NCBI RefSeq assembly: GCF_900101885.1
Contig: NZ_FNAN01000023.1
Span: forward strand, 61,887 to 125,886
DNA: 64,000 nucleotides
Direction: 5' to 3'
Origin: Dyadobacter soli
GTDB taxonomy: Bacteria > Bacteroidota > Bacteroidia > Cytophagales > Spirosomataceae
Part shown: positions 34,117-44,174 of the stretch, piece after piece
Numbering within the stretch: position 1 is the stretch's first letter
Layout of the letters: each line of letters opens with the position of its first letter
Made by a program: the position numbers and the translations under genes
The notes under the pieces: model-generated
Told to the model about the DNA's origin: nothing
The model's input: only the letters and a program-made list of their open reading frames with translations
Databases searched by the model: none

Positions 34117-36285
34117 GTGACACAAAAAAAGAAGGTTTTGACCAAAACATCGCTTCTCTGGCTTAGTGGCATTCTCGCATTCCTGATCGGTTCCGGGCTT
34201 TGGGCCTGGAACCGTTTTGGTCCAAGCAGCCACAAAACTTACGCGCAGGTTAAAGAGGATTTCCCCATGGCGCGGACGCTCGACTCCGCTTCCCATGCCT
34301 GCGACCTCACCATCCGCCGATACCGCCAGATCGGCCGCGAAATGCAGTTCGAACTCGCAGCCAATGCCGGCGGACTGTCGCCTTATGACGTAAAAATTAC
34401 CCAGAACGGCAAAACGCAAACCTTCCAGTCCGTACCGCACCGTTTCGGCGTGTGGCTCACGATCCCCGACGTACGGGTAGAAGGCGGCGAGGCGCAGATC
34501 CAGGTTTCCAGCCTCGGCCAGCAGGGCTGCCAGACAACCGCCGCATTCAATTTCGAAGCGGCTGTGGCCGATGAAGTAGTGGATACCAAAGAATGGACCC
34601 GCCAGGGAAGCAAGGATAACTGGCTCGATGTGCGGCCTGTTCGCAAAGACGGTAAACTCCTCCTCCGCGACTTCGCCAATTATAACGACAGCCGCACGAA
34701 GGTGGTCATGATCGACGGCATTGCCGTGCAAGGTTTGGAGAACGGTATCGAGGTAAAACCCGGCTATTTGTACTCGGTAACAGCCCGCTGGATTGACGCT
34801 CCTTACAACGACTGGTGGAATGCCGCCAAGAACCGCACCGTTCGTCAGCAGAACATTTACATTGCCGGCAAACCGGATCAGTCAGCGCCCAATGCACTCA
34901 CACGCATCAGCATTCCTGAATGGTTTTCGCCTTCCCGCACCATTAATGTAGACTTCGACACCAAGTTCCCTGAATTCGAACCCATTAAAGGCAAGTTGGT
35001 AATGCAGTACCGGCTGAACAATTACGTGCCTTCCGATAATTACTACAAACGCGGGATCGGGTATTTATCCAATACCGAAAAAGAATTTCCTGCGGAAAAG
35101 CTGCATTACACAGCCACTCCCAATTACTTTGGAGATAAGGACGAAAAATGGTTCGCAAGCCTCTCCAAGGAGCAGGTAGAAGCATTGGCGGGCGTACCGG
35201 GCTTCGGTGTGTATGCCTATGATTTTGAATTCTGGAACCAGCATTATTCCAAAGAAGTCATTCAGCGGCTGATCTGGTTTTCGCGAGTGGTCAAAAAGAA
35301 CCATCCGAACATGCATTTGATGGATTACTGGGGCGGCGGGGCTTATACTAACCCGCACATCAATACCGTCGGCGGGAAAAATCCGAAAGAGCTCATCAAG
35401 GAATACAGCGAACCAAAAGCCAACAATCCGAACTTCGAGCCGCTGCCGAATGGCGACAGTTTCCAGGAAATATTCAATACAGTACCTATCGATGTGTATC
35501 CCAAACCGATGTTTGGAATCGATAATGCGGGCAACTCGCCTAATAACTTCGTGCTGCTGTCGGCGATCCACTCGCTGCGCATTAACAAGCTCCTGCCCTA
35601 TCAAAAAAACAACAAATTTATTTTCTACGGCTGGAACCGGTACATGCCTTTGTATAAAGACCCCATCGTACCCTGGAACTACCAGCTCACCGACCCGCAG
35701 GGCGAGCTAGTCATGAACCAGCTCGAAATGATGCCCGCCAGCCAGGCATTGAGCTTTTCACTATTCTCACTGATCTTATTCGACGGCTACTACCTCTGGC
35801 ACGATGGCGGCCCAAGCGTGAAAAACCCGAATGCGTATAAATTATCCAAAGATATGTGGGGCTGGGGCTACGAATGGTACCCTGCCGACGGCAAGACGCC
35901 CGAAAACGAAGTGGGCCGCAACACTACCGGCGGTACCGCCGCGCCATACTGGGACTTCCCTACCGAATATTATGCGTTGGGCAACTGGATGGCCAAGCAA
36001 GTCGAGGACGTGATTGTAGGCGGCCAGAACCAGGACCTTGCATTCCAGCTGAACGGACAATGGGTTCAGCCTAAAAAGGAGCAGGCATTGCTGGCGATAG
36101 ACGGCAAACAGCCTTTTGTTACTTCTATCGTGAAAGGGAATCAAATCGTGGTACTGGCAGTCGATTCATTCCAGCAGCCTTCCGCCCAGCGGAAAATGAA
36201 GGTACGATTGCCCGATGGCGCGGAAGCGGAAATCGAATTATACGGCAACTGGCCGTCGCTATACCGTGGAACTTTGAAGAAATAA
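34117..36285 (+). CDS. Membrane-anchored 722-residue protein, unrecognised (glycosidase-like?)
   Basis: This 722-residue protein starts at a GTG 10 bases after the barrel gene; the next ATG would remove the membrane segment. One N-terminal helix (about residues 12-31) anchors it, and the rest is exported. Residues 50-330 look beta-rich. From about 340 to 640 the pattern resembles a TIM-barrel glycosidase, with acidic, aromatic-rich motifs such as GVYAYDFEFWN, HLMDYWGGG, FYGWNRYMP and DGYYLWHDGG. A C-terminal beta domain follows. I do not recognise a family, so a carbohydrate-active function is a guess from the motif style. A terminator follows at 36311-36336. Confidence 0.72.
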   Translation: MTQKKKVLTKTSLLWLSGILAFLIGSGLWAWNRFGPSSHKTYAQVKEDFPMARTLDSASHACDLTIRRYRQIGREMQFELAANAGGLSPYDVKITQNGKTQTFQSVPHRFGVWLTIPDVRVEGGEAQIQVSSLGQQGCQTTAAFNFEAAVADEVVDTKEWTRQGSKDNWLDVRPVRKDGKLLLRDFANYNDSRTKVVMIDGIAVQGLENGIEVKPGYLYSVTARWIDAPYNDWWNAAKNRTVRQQNIYIAGKPDQSAPNALTRISIPEWFSPSRTINVDFDTKFPEFEPIKGKLVMQYRLNNYVPSDNYYKRGIGYLSNTEKEFPAEKLHYTATPNYFGDKDEKWFASLSKEQVEALAGVPGFGVYAYDFEFWNQHYSKEVIQRLIWFSRVVKKNHPNMHLMDYWGGGAYTNPHINTVGGKNPKELIKEYSEPKANNPNFEPLPNGDSFQEIFNTVPIDVYPKPMFGIDNAGNSPNNFVLLSAIHSLRINKLLPYQKNNKFIFYGWNRYMPLYKDPIVPWNYQLTDPQGELVMNQLEMMPASQALSFSLFSLILFDGYYLWHDGGPSVKNPNAYKLSKDMWGWGYEWYPADGKTPENEVGRNTTGGTAAPYWDFPTEYYALGNWMAKQVEDVIVGGQNQDLAFQLNGQWVQPKKEQALLAIDGKQPFVTSIVKGNQIVVLAVDSFQQPSAQRKMKVRLPDGAEAEIELYGNWPSLYRGTLKK

Positions 36286-36310
36286 TTTTGCAATACATTA
36301 TAAAAGCATA

Positions 36311-36336
36311 AAGCTCGCCGATGAAGCGAGCTTTTT
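36311..36336 (+). terminator. Intrinsic terminator of the DUF4136 operon
   Basis: AAGCTCGC (36311-36318) pairs with GCGAGCTT (36326-36333) around a 7-base loop and is followed by a T-run. It lies about 25 bases after the stop of the 722-residue gene and between convergent genes. Confidence 0.85.
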
Positions 36337-36356
36337 GCTTTTATACAAGATGGACA

Positions 36357-37430
36357 TCAAGCAACCCGTACATAACTTCCGAGCCATTTCAAATGCGTCC
36401 CATACTTGTGCATGATCTCCTGCACCTGCGGGTCGTCCATATGTCCGAGGAATTCCACGAGGAACCATGCCCGGAAAGACGCCTCGCCGCGCAATGGACG
36501 GCTTTCGATTTTGGTAAGGTTAATGCCGCGGTCGTTGAAATCTTTCAAAAACTCGTACAACACCCCGGGCCGGTTGGTATTCGGCAGGTTGGCGATGATC
36601 GTAGTCTTATCGTCGGCGCTCTTCACATTGGTAAAATCTTTCGCCAGGATGAGGAAGCGGGTCTGATTCTGGTCGCTGTCTTCGATATTGTCGAAAAGAA
36701 TAGGTACACCAAACAGCCGCGCCGAAATGGACGAGCATATTGCCGCTGCGTCGGACTCTTCGGAAGCGAGTTTGGCCGCTTTGGAAGTGGAATCGACCGG
36801 GATCAGCTCGATACCCATGCCTTCCAGATATTCATTGATAAACTTCCCGCATTGCCGGAATGCGATGTCTTTGGAATAAATCCTTTTAATGGATTTCAGG
36901 CTATCCGATTGCGACGCGAATGTAAAATGCACTTTTAAAAGCATTTCAGCCACTATCGAGAGGTTTTTCTCCCGCAGGAAATCCACTGTTTCTACAACTA
37001 TCCCCTCTTGATTATTCTCGATAGGCACCACGCCGAACTTGGCACGCCCGGTTTCTACACTTTCAAAAACCGAATGGATCGTTGGCAACACAAGGTACTC
37101 GCTCATCGCCCCGAACCGGCCTTCTGCCGCCTGGTGCGTGAAACTTCCTTCCGGACCGAGGTAGGATACCCGCTCGGGTAATTCCAGATTACGGGAAACG
37201 GCAAAAATTTCAAAGAAAATGGCGTCAATCGCCTGGCGGGTGAGAAGCCCGTCGTTATGTTTTGCCAACCGGTCGAGGATTTGTTTTTCTCGTTCGGGGC
37301 GGTAGATGATCGATTGGGAGGACCGTTTCAGCTCGCCTACCTCTTTCACGAGCTGCATGCGCTCGTTCAAAATGCTCAGCAACTGGTCGTCGAGCCCATC
37401 GATCCTGTTTCTTAAATCCGTTAATTCCAC
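36357..37430 (-). CDS. pheA: Bifunctional chorismate mutase/prephenate dehydratase
   Basis: This 357-residue protein makes phenylpyruvate from chorismate. Domain order is an AroQ-type chorismate mutase (about 1-85), a prephenate dehydratase (about 97-275, with GPEGSFTHQA, GVVPIENNQEG and the TRF motif in NQTRFLIL) and an ACT regulatory domain (about 280-355, with GVLYEFLKDF and ESRP that bind phenylalanine). Length and order match Bacteroidota PheA. The start codon is GTG at 37430. A 20-codon upstream ORF (37421-37483) overlaps this start by 10 bases. Feedback inhibition by phenylalanine via the ACT domain is expected. Confidence 0.93.
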   Translation of the reverse strand: MELTDLRNRIDGLDDQLLSILNERMQLVKEVGELKRSSQSIIYRPEREKQILDRLAKHNDGLLTRQAIDAIFFEIFAVSRNLELPERVSYLGPEGSFTHQAAEGRFGAMSEYLVLPTIHSVFESVETGRAKFGVVPIENNQEGIVVETVDFLREKNLSIVAEMLLKVHFTFASQSDSLKSIKRIYSKDIAFRQCGKFINEYLEGMGIELIPVDSTSKAAKLASEESDAAAICSSISARLFGVPILFDNIEDSDQNQTRFLILAKDFTNVKSADDKTTIIANLPNTNRPGVLYEFLKDFNDRGINLTKIESRPLRGEASFRAWFLVEFLGHMDDPQVQEIMHKYGTHLKWLGSYVRVA

Positions 37431-37483
37431 AAAGACACTTTAAATAGTTGTTCAAACCGGGAGGTGCGTTTACACACTTGCAT
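37421..37483 (-). CDS. Possible 20-codon leader ORF overlapping the pheA start
   Basis: An ATG at 37483 opens 20 codons that end in TAA eight bases inside pheA. The peptide contains only two Phe (positions 10 and 14), so it is not a classical Phe-attenuation leader, but the overlap could couple translation. The leader also holds an inverted repeat, CCGGGA with TCCCGG. It could be chance. Confidence 0.2.
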   Translation of the reverse strand: MQVCKRTSRFEQLFKVSLWN

Positions 37484-37518
37484 AAAGGACTTCCCGGCCC
37501 GATATTACTTGACCACGC

Positions 37519-37526
37519 CAAAGATA
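37519..37526 (-). promoter_or_regulatory. Candidate -7 box for pheA
   Basis: TATCTTTG on the minus strand matches TAnnTTTG exactly and lies 89 bases before the pheA start, right after the parE stop. No clear -33 TTTG is seen at the right distance. Confidence 0.4.
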
Positions 37527-37539
37527 ATGCACTGCCGGC

Positions 37540-39411
37540 CTAGCCTGCGAGCGCAAGCTCTTCAACATTCTTCTCTACTTTGAGATTATCAATGATAAAA
37601 CGTTGTCTTTCAGGCGTATTCTTACCCATAAAATAACTCAGCAGCTTTTGGATAGACGTTTCTTTTTGCAATATCACCGGTTCCACACGCATATCCTCCC
37701 CGATAAACCTGCCGAATTCCTCCGGAGAAATCTCTCCCAAACCTTTGAAACGGGTGATTTCGGGCTTGTTACCTAGCTTCTCAATCGCGGCCTGTTTTTC
37801 TTCCTCGCTGTAACAATAAATCGTTTCCTTCTTGTTACGGACGCGGAACAACGGCGTTTCAAGCACAAACAAATGCCCGTTCCGAACCAGATCGGGAAAA
37901 AATTGCAGGAAAAACGTCATCAGCAGCAAACGAATGTGCATTCCGTCCACATCGGCATCGGTAGCGATGATAATGCGGTTGAAACGCAAGTTTTCCACAC
38001 CGTTCTCCACGTCCAATGCATGTTGGAGCAGGTTGAATTCCTCATTTTCGTAAACGATCTTCTTGGTAAGCCCGAAAGAGTTCAATGGCTTGCCGCGTAA
38101 ACTGAATACCGCCTGCGTCTGGATGTCGCGTGATTTGGTAATGGAGCCGCTCGCCGAGTCGCCTTCGGTAATGAACAATGTGGTTTCGTAGCGATTGTCA
38201 CTCTTCAAATCGGTAAGGTGAACGCGGCAGTCGCGGAGTTTTTTGTTATGCAAATTGGCTTTTTTCGCGCGGTCGTTGGCGAGTTTCTTGATACCTGCCA
38301 GTTCCTTGCGTTCCCGCTCCGATTGCTCGATCCGCTTTTTCAATGCATCGCGTGCTTCGGGGTTCATATGCAGGAAGTTATCGAGCCTTTCCTTCACAAA
38401 ATCGTTCACAAATGTCCTTACAGTCGTGCTGTTAGGGTCGGGCGTGATGGTGTTGGAACCGAGTTTTGTTTTGGTTTGAGATTCAAAAACCGGCTCCTGA
38501 ACGCGGATTGCAATGGCGCCGATGATCGACGAGCGAATGTCTTCCGGCGCGTAGTCTTTATTGAAATGCTCACGCACGGCCTTCACAACTGCCTCCCTGA
38601 ATGCAGCGAGATGGGTACCTCCTTGTGTCGTATACTGTCCATTAACAAAAGAATAGTATTCCTCACCATACTGGTTACCATGAGTCATCGCCAATTCAAT
38701 GTCCTCGCCCTTCAAATGAATGATCGGATACCGCAAAGTTTCCGCATCGGATTTGCTTTTCAGAAGGTCCAACAGGCCGTTTTGCGAGAAGTATTTCTGC
38801 CCGTTGAAGTTAATCGTAAGCCCCGCATTCAGGTAGCAGTAGTTCCAGATCATATTATCCAGGTACTGCGGAATGTAGCGGAAGTTTTTGAAAATGGTAC
38901 CATCCGGTTCAAACGCCACGTGCGTCCCGTTGCGCTGGCTGGTTGTGCCCTCCGTCGATTCACTCAGCAGCGCCCCCTGGTTGAACTCCGCACTTTTCGT
39001 CTTGCCATCGCGAAACGATTGTACCTTAAAATGGCTGGAAAGCGCATTTACCGCCTTGGTTCCGACGCCATTAAGCCCCACGGACTTCTGAAATGCACCC
39101 GAATCGTATTTCCCACCGGTATTAATCTTCGAAACGCAATCCACGACTTTGCCCAGCGGAATTCCACGGCCATAATCGCGCACTTCCACGCGGTGTTCGG
39201 ATATTTTAATTTCAATCGTTTTACCGTTGCCCATCATGTGTTCGTCGATCGAATTATCGACCACCTCCTTCACGAGCACGTAGATTCCATCGTCCACCGA
39301 CGAGCCGTCGCCGAGCTTCCCGATGTACATTCCGGGCCTCAGGCGGATGTGCTCTTTCCAGTCGAGCGACCGGATACTACTCTCGTCGTACTGAACATTT
39401 GTACTTTCCAT
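37540..39411 (-). CDS. parE: DNA topoisomerase IV subunit B
   Basis: This 623-residue protein provides the ATPase and TOPRIM half of type IIA topoisomerase IV, needed to unlink replicated chromosomes. The N-terminal GHKL ATPase has VVDNSIDEH and GRGIPLG, plus [11 protein letters not shown], then a transducer domain. The TOPRIM domain has EGDSASG and SLRGKPLN, and [10 protein letters not shown]. The sequence is of the ParE type rather than GyrB, judging from the N-terminal start (RLRPGMYIG with a [11 protein letters not shown] insert). No parC gene follows within the window. The gene is divergent from the polysaccharide operon. Confidence 0.93.
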   Translation of the reverse strand: MESTNVQYDESSIRSLDWKEHIRLRPGMYIGKLGDGSSVDDGIYVLVKEVVDNSIDEHMMGNGKTIEIKISEHRVEVRDYGRGIPLGKVVDCVSKINTGGKYDSGAFQKSVGLNGVGTKAVNALSSHFKVQSFRDGKTKSAEFNQGALLSESTEGTTSQRNGTHVAFEPDGTIFKNFRYIPQYLDNMIWNYCYLNAGLTINFNGQKYFSQNGLLDLLKSKSDAETLRYPIIHLKGEDIELAMTHGNQYGEEYYSFVNGQYTTQGGTHLAAFREAVVKAVREHFNKDYAPEDIRSSIIGAIAIRVQEPVFESQTKTKLGSNTITPDPNSTTVRTFVNDFVKERLDNFLHMNPEARDALKKRIEQSERERKELAGIKKLANDRAKKANLHNKKLRDCRVHLTDLKSDNRYETTLFITEGDSASGSITKSRDIQTQAVFSLRGKPLNSFGLTKKIVYENEEFNLLQHALDVENGVENLRFNRIIIATDADVDGMHIRLLLMTFFLQFFPDLVRNGHLFVLETPLFRVRNKKETIYCYSEEEKQAAIEKLGNKPEITRFKGLGEISPEEFGRFIGEDMRVEPVILQKETSIQKLLSYFMGKNTPERQRFIIDNLKVEKNVEELALAG

Positions 39412-39466
39412 ATTTATAACTATTCTTTTAGGAGTATTGGCGCTTTTGGAAGCGGTATTTTAATAT

Positions 39467-39501
39467 TTTGAATCTTTTGTCGTTACCCTGTTATAACTTT
39501 G
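39467..39501 (+). promoter_or_regulatory. Candidate promoter of the polysaccharide operon
   Basis: TTTG at 39467-39470 and TAACTTTG at 39494-39501 (perfect TAnnTTTG) are 23 bases apart, the same spacing as at the DinB-like gene. The operon's first gene starts about 185 bases later, so a long leader is implied. Between them nothing else gene-like is seen. Confidence 0.5.
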
Positions 39502-39686
39502 CGGGGCTTCCCGGCAAGGGACCCCGATTAATAGAAATTCTTTAAAAATAGGAAAAATCTAATTTACTTTGCCATGATATACACTACCTCCTTATTACGT
39601 GTACTCGAATCCCAAATTCAAAAATACTAGTCTTATACATAGTTTTAATGAATTTCCAGACTTTCAATAGTACAATAATTCTTCTT

Positions 39687-42227
39687 ATGAACAGATCCAG
39701 GTTGGCTAAAAGTTATAAATCTGTACTTCCCTATTTCCTGAGCTTAATCATTTCCCTACCCGCTTTTTCACAGGTTACTGCCCCAACAGCCCCTTCCGGA
39801 ACCGCCCCGACGTCTACCGGCGCCCAGGGTACCCAGCAATCGGGTCCGCGAGGCAATGGCACAGGCACAACAGGCGGTAATTCACAATCCGGCCCCGGCG
39901 GTCAGCAAGGTACAGGCCAGGGCGGAAATCAGCAGGGAGGCAACCAGCAGTCGGGTAACCAGCAGCAGGGCAATGACGGCCAGGGTGGTGATAAAGGCAA
40001 AAATGCCGCTAACCAAAATGGTCAGAATGCCGAAGGCGGCGAGCAAAGCAAGATCAATACCAGCACCAGCACCACGCTATCGCCTGAGGAGCAAGCCAAG
40101 GAAGCATTTCGCCAGAAAATCTACGGCTATTCAATTTTCGCCGATAAAAAACTGGGGCTAATCCCTGATTTACAGATCGTTACACCAACAACATACGTAG
40201 TTGGCCCAGGTGACGAATTGAAGATCTACCTTTATAACTACGCGGAGAGCACTTACGAAACTATCGTCAACAAAGACGGTTTCATCAGCATTCCGCGCGT
40301 CGGCAACGTGATGGTGGCCGGTCGTACGATCGAAGAAATCAAGAAAATCCTGATCGATAAATTTGCCAAGTTTGTGCCGGGAATGATCGGTACAGGCGGC
40401 GAAGGAGCCCGTACCAAACTGATGGTAACGCTCGGAGAAGTGCGTTCCGTGAAAGTTTTTGTAACAGGTGAAGTGATCAACCCCGGAACCTATACGGTAT
40501 CGTCGCTATCCTCCGCATTCAATGCATTATACCAGGCGGGCGGACCTAATGAAATTGGATCTTTCCGTGAAGTACGTGTCGTTCGCCAAGGCAAAGTAGT
40601 ATCGAAACTAGACATTTACGACTACCTCGTGAACGGTAAAATCGACGGCGACATTCGTGTTCAGGAAAACGATAACATCGTGGTTGGCTACTACCTGAAA
40701 CGTACCGAAATCGCTGGTATGGTGAAACGTCCGGGTATTTACGAACTCACACCGGAAGAAAAACTCGGCGATGTGCTCCATTATGCGGGCGGTTTCAGCG
40801 ACAAAGCTTACCGTGCAAGATTGAAAGTACAACGCATTACTTCCAAAGAGCGCAAAATCCTGGATGTCCCTGAAACCCAATACGACTCATTTGAAATGGC
40901 TACCGGCGACTCCATTAACGTGGAAACGGTACTCGACCGCTTCGAAAACATTGTGACTGTTACGGGTGCGATAATGCGCCCCGGCGAATACTCGCTCGAC
41001 AATAGCCCTACGCTCAAAGCATTGATCGAAAATGCACAGGGGATGCGTGAAGACGCGTTCGTCGGCCGCGTAAACGTACTCCGTACCCGCGAAGACCTGA
41101 CCATCCAGACCATTCCGCTCAACTATACCGACGTGCTCAATGGTACCACGCCGGACCTCGTGCTGACACGCCTCGACGAAGTGATCGTGCCGTCCAAATT
41201 TGAAATGGCGGAAACGGCTTTTGTGAGCGTGGAAGGGGAAGTTAACAACCCGAAAGTCGGCGAGAATGAAGGTAAATTCCCATACACGACCGATATGACA
41301 CTGGAAGACGTGCTGGTGCAGGCCGGTGGTTTGAAGGAATCAGCTTACACGTCAGAGGTTGAGGTAGTGAGAAGAAAAAGAAACTCGGTGGCCGGTGCTG
41401 CAAATGCGCAGATTTCGGAAGTATATAAATTCAACGTAAGCCGTGATCTGTCGCTGAATTCGAAAGCAACCAACTTCGTATTGTTCCCCTTCGACCAGGT
41501 AATCGTTCGTAAATCGCCCAATTACGTAGAGCAGCAGACTGTTTTCGTGGAAGGCGAGGTATTGGTGACGGGTCCGTATACGATCGTCAACAAAAACGAC
41601 AAGATCAGCGACATTATCAAAAGAGCGGGTGGTCTGACAGAACTTGCCTATCCGGAAGGTGCGACGCTTTTGCGCCGTACGGTTGTGCAGAACCTCGATG
41701 AAGCTGTGGACTACGAGCAGGTTCAGCAGACAGAAAAGAGCATTAAACAGGGTACACTGACCGGCGACCTGCCGAACGTGAAAGAGGAAAAAATCGGTAT
41801 CGTGCTGAAAAACATCCTGAAAAACCCTGGTTCGTTTGAAGATCTGGTCGTTCAGGAAGGTGATATTATCCGCATTCCGAAGCGTCTGGAAACTGTTCAG
41901 GTGACAGGCTCGGTGCTTTATCCTACTACTGTGAAATACGGCAAAGGCATGAACTTCTCCGATTACATTTCTCAATCAGGAGGTTTTACGGTGCAGTCGC
42001 TCAGAAAGAGCTCTTATATCAAATATCCTAACGGTAATATCGACCGCACCAGAAGATTCCTGTTTTTCAATGTGTACCCGAAAGTTCAGCCAGGCTCGGA
42101 AATTTTCGTTCCTACACGAACTGCTCCTGCGCTCAGTACGCAGCAAACTATTTCAACAGCAACAACCCTGTTGAGCTCAATCATGGGATTAATCGTAACA
42201 GTACTGGCATTCCGTTCACTTAACTAA
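39687..42227 (+). CDS. SLBB-domain polysaccharide export protein (Wza/KpsD-like)
   Basis: This 846-residue exported protein begins with a signal peptide (MNRSRLAKSYK..., cleavage after PAFSQ). A start at 39648 would add 13 residues but no better signal. Residues 30-115 form a Gly/Gln/Asn-rich low-complexity region of uncertain role. The Poly_export domain follows (VVGPGDELKIYLYNYAES, near 170) with the first SLBB domain (VFVTGEVINPGTYTVSSL). Several more SLBB repeats (GMVKRPGIYELTPEE, VTGAIMRPGEYSLDNS, VFVEGEVLVTGPYTI) run to about residue 800, and there is a C-terminal membrane helix. It forms the outer-membrane/periplasmic duct for exopolysaccharide or capsule. First of about 15 co-directional genes. 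Confidence 0.88.
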   Translation: MNRSRLAKSYKSVLPYFLSLIISLPAFSQVTAPTAPSGTAPTSTGAQGTQQSGPRGNGTGTTGGNSQSGPGGQQGTGQGGNQQGGNQQSGNQQQGNDGQGGDKGKNAANQNGQNAEGGEQSKINTSTSTTLSPEEQAKEAFRQKIYGYSIFADKKLGLIPDLQIVTPTTYVVGPGDELKIYLYNYAESTYETIVNKDGFISIPRVGNVMVAGRTIEEIKKILIDKFAKFVPGMIGTGGEGARTKLMVTLGEVRSVKVFVTGEVINPGTYTVSSLSSAFNALYQAGGPNEIGSFREVRVVRQGKVVSKLDIYDYLVNGKIDGDIRVQENDNIVVGYYLKRTEIAGMVKRPGIYELTPEEKLGDVLHYAGGFSDKAYRARLKVQRITSKERKILDVPETQYDSFEMATGDSINVETVLDRFENIVTVTGAIMRPGEYSLDNSPTLKALIENAQGMREDAFVGRVNVLRTREDLTIQTIPLNYTDVLNGTTPDLVLTRLDEVIVPSKFEMAETAFVSVEGEVNNPKVGENEGKFPYTTDMTLEDVLVQAGGLKESAYTSEVEVVRRKRNSVAGAANAQISEVYKFNVSRDLSLNSKATNFVLFPFDQVIVRKSPNYVEQQTVFVEGEVLVTGPYTIVNKNDKISDIIKRAGGLTELAYPEGATLLRRTVVQNLDEAVDYEQVQQTEKSIKQGTLTGDLPNVKEEKIGIVLKNILKNPGSFEDLVVQEGDIIRIPKRLETVQVTGSVLYPTTVKYGKGMNFSDYISQSGGFTVQSLRKSSYIKYPNGNIDRTRRFLFFNVYPKVQPGSEIFVPTRTAPALSTQQTISTATTLLSSIMGLIVTVLAFRSLN

Positions 42228-42229
42228 CT

Positions 42230-43321
42230 ATGGCGACAACTACACAGCAAATCCCGGAAGACGAGTTATCTCCAAAGGAAGTCGTTGAGAAAATAATAGT
42301 AGTAAAGGATGCATTGCTCCGCAACTGGAAATGGCTTTTGCTCTTACCTGTTGTAGGTTTCGGTATCGGCTATGCCATGGATACTTACCAGAACAAGCCG
42401 CCAACCTATGACGCGAACGTAGTGTTTAACCTCGGTGCTGCCGGTGCAAGCTCCGGCCTTGGAGATGTTGCGGGACTTTTAGGTCTCGGCGCACAGCCGG
42501 ACGCGAATATTTTCACGGGTGAAAACTTCTTCTATTTCGTAAAATCTCGCCCGGTTTTGGAGCGGAACCTGATGAAAGAGATCGAGATCAACGGAAAAAA
42601 ACAGATCCTCGCAAACTTTTACATCGATTCAAGCGGTATCAAAACTTCCGACTGGGCAGATTATCCTGATTTGCAGAAGTTCCATTTTACGACAACGGAT
42701 GTCAAGAAAATGGACCTCAATGCTCGCATTAATCTGAACGCCATTGTGAAGCGTACAGCGGAGGCAACGGAAATCGCTGCCCTGGACCGTAAGTCGTCCT
42801 TCACCCAGATTTCCACAAAGATGGAGAACGAACACCTGGCCGGGCTATGGGTAACCACCCTGCTGGAAACGGTGGAAGAAATGTACACGGAAAACCAAAC
42901 CCAGAAAACGCGGAAAACACTGCGCCTGCTCCAACACCGCGCCGATTCACTCGCGGCGGTACTGGGCATTGCAGAGCATAAACTGGCCAAACAGCTCGAT
43001 TACAGCGCGCAGATCATGATGCCGGAGGCGAAAGTATCGGCCAACAGCATGGAAAGAAAATCTTCCTTCCTGCAACAGCTGTACTACGAAGCCATGGCGA
43101 ATGCCGAAAAAATGCGAATTTCCCTCGTAAAAGAAGCTCCTCTGTTTACGGAGATCGAAGGTATCAAAGTGCCTTTGGATGTGAAATATGAAGACAAGCG
43201 TAATGCTAAAATCGGCGCACTGGCAGGTTTGATGATCGCACTGATCTTTGTTTATTTCAGAACAGTGTTTTCTTCACCTACCACCACCACTACCGTGCGT
43301 AAGGAGGCAGTAACGGCGTAA
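42230..43321 (+). CDS. Wzz/KpsE-like chain-length or export protein
   Basis: This 363-residue inner-membrane protein has helices near residues 33-52 and 331-350 and a long periplasmic coiled-coil region between. This is the two-helix layout of Wzz/KpsE polysaccharide co-polymerases. No cytosolic tyrosine-kinase (Walker) domain is present. It starts 2 bases after the exporter stop codon. Together with the SLBB protein and the ABC permease and ATPase, the layout resembles the KpsD-E-M-T group of ABC-dependent capsule export, although the SLBB protein is much larger. Confidence 0.85.
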   Translation: MATTTQQIPEDELSPKEVVEKIIVVKDALLRNWKWLLLLPVVGFGIGYAMDTYQNKPPTYDANVVFNLGAAGASSGLGDVAGLLGLGAQPDANIFTGENFFYFVKSRPVLERNLMKEIEINGKKQILANFYIDSSGIKTSDWADYPDLQKFHFTTTDVKKMDLNARINLNAIVKRTAEATEIAALDRKSSFTQISTKMENEHLAGLWVTTLLETVEEMYTENQTQKTRKTLRLLQHRADSLAAVLGIAEHKLAKQLDYSAQIMMPEAKVSANSMERKSSFLQQLYYEAMANAEKMRISLVKEAPLFTEIEGIKVPLDVKYEDKRNAKIGALAGLMIALIFVYFRTVFSSPTTTTTVRKEAVTA

Positions 43322-43323
43322 TC

Positions 43324-44157
43324 ATGGCAACTCAACACTCTATTACAATCAAGGCCGGCGGGTCTGAAAAGGATTATTGGAAAGAGCTTTGGCTGAACAA
43401 GCAATTACTCTGGATACTTTCAAAAAGAGACCTGTCCGTCCGCTACAAACAAACGCTCCTTGGCGTTGCGTGGAGCGTATTGCGCCCGCTCATGACAATG
43501 TCCGTCATGGTGTTCGTTTATAGTTATGTAGCTAAACTGAAAGCAGATCCCGGCATTCCGTACCCATTGATGGTACTCGGCGGCCTCACGATCTGGACAT
43601 TTTTTGCCAACACATTTACCCAGATCAGCAACAGTATCCTGATCAACCATAACCTGGTTTCGAAGGTTTATTTTCCGCGGCTGCTCATGCCGCTGAGCTC
43701 TGTGGCTGTTGGTTTTGTCGATTTTCTGATCACTTTCGGCATTTACCTGGTGGTTACGGTAATCTTCCAAACCCCCATCAGCTGGCAGATCGTTTTTCTT
43801 CCTTGCTTCATTTTCCTTACTTTTATCACATCGATGGGCTTCGGCCTGTTTTTTGCTGTGCTGAATGTACGCTTCCGGGACATCGGACAGTTGATTCCCT
43901 TCATGGTTCAGGTGGGCATGTACGTTTGCCCTGTGGCTTATCCCAGTAGCCTTGTGAAAGGCACCTGGTATGAGAAATACTATAACCTTAACCCGCTGGT
44001 AGGGATTATCGACGGTTTTCGCTGGTGCCTCCTGGGAAGCAAATCCTATTTCAACCCGCAGAGTTTGTATTCAACGGTTATTACATCATCGATCATTTTG
44101 GTTATTTCGCTGATCTATTTCCGCAAAAAAGAGAATACTTTCGTTGACCATATCTGA
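43324..44157 (+). CDS. ABC-2 permease of polysaccharide exporter (Wzm/KpsM-like)
   Basis: This 277-residue inner-membrane protein has six predicted helices. It carries the ABC-2 permease signature segments (LSVRYKQTLLGVAWSVLRPL near residues 38-57 and YNLNPLVGIIDGFRWCLLG near residues 220-238). It pairs with the ATPase encoded next to export the lipid-linked polysaccharide or glycan across the inner membrane. It lies 3 bases after the KpsE-like gene and 17 bases before the ATPase gene. Confidence 0.92.
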   Translation: MATQHSITIKAGGSEKDYWKELWLNKQLLWILSKRDLSVRYKQTLLGVAWSVLRPLMTMSVMVFVYSYVAKLKADPGIPYPLMVLGGLTIWTFFANTFTQISNSILINHNLVSKVYFPRLLMPLSSVAVGFVDFLITFGIYLVVTVIFQTPISWQIVFLPCFIFLTFITSMGFGLFFAVLNVRFRDIGQLIPFMVQVGMYVCPVAYPSSLVKGTWYEKYYNLNPLVGIIDGFRWCLLGSKSYFNPQSLYSTVITSSIILVISLIYFRKKENTFVDHI

Positions 44158-44174
44158 AATAACTACTCTTGGGC

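Noticed and set aside
38218-39471. 417-codon open frame antisense to parE
   Set aside because: It mirrors the codon structure of parE and has unnatural composition; the ParE protein has all expected motifs.
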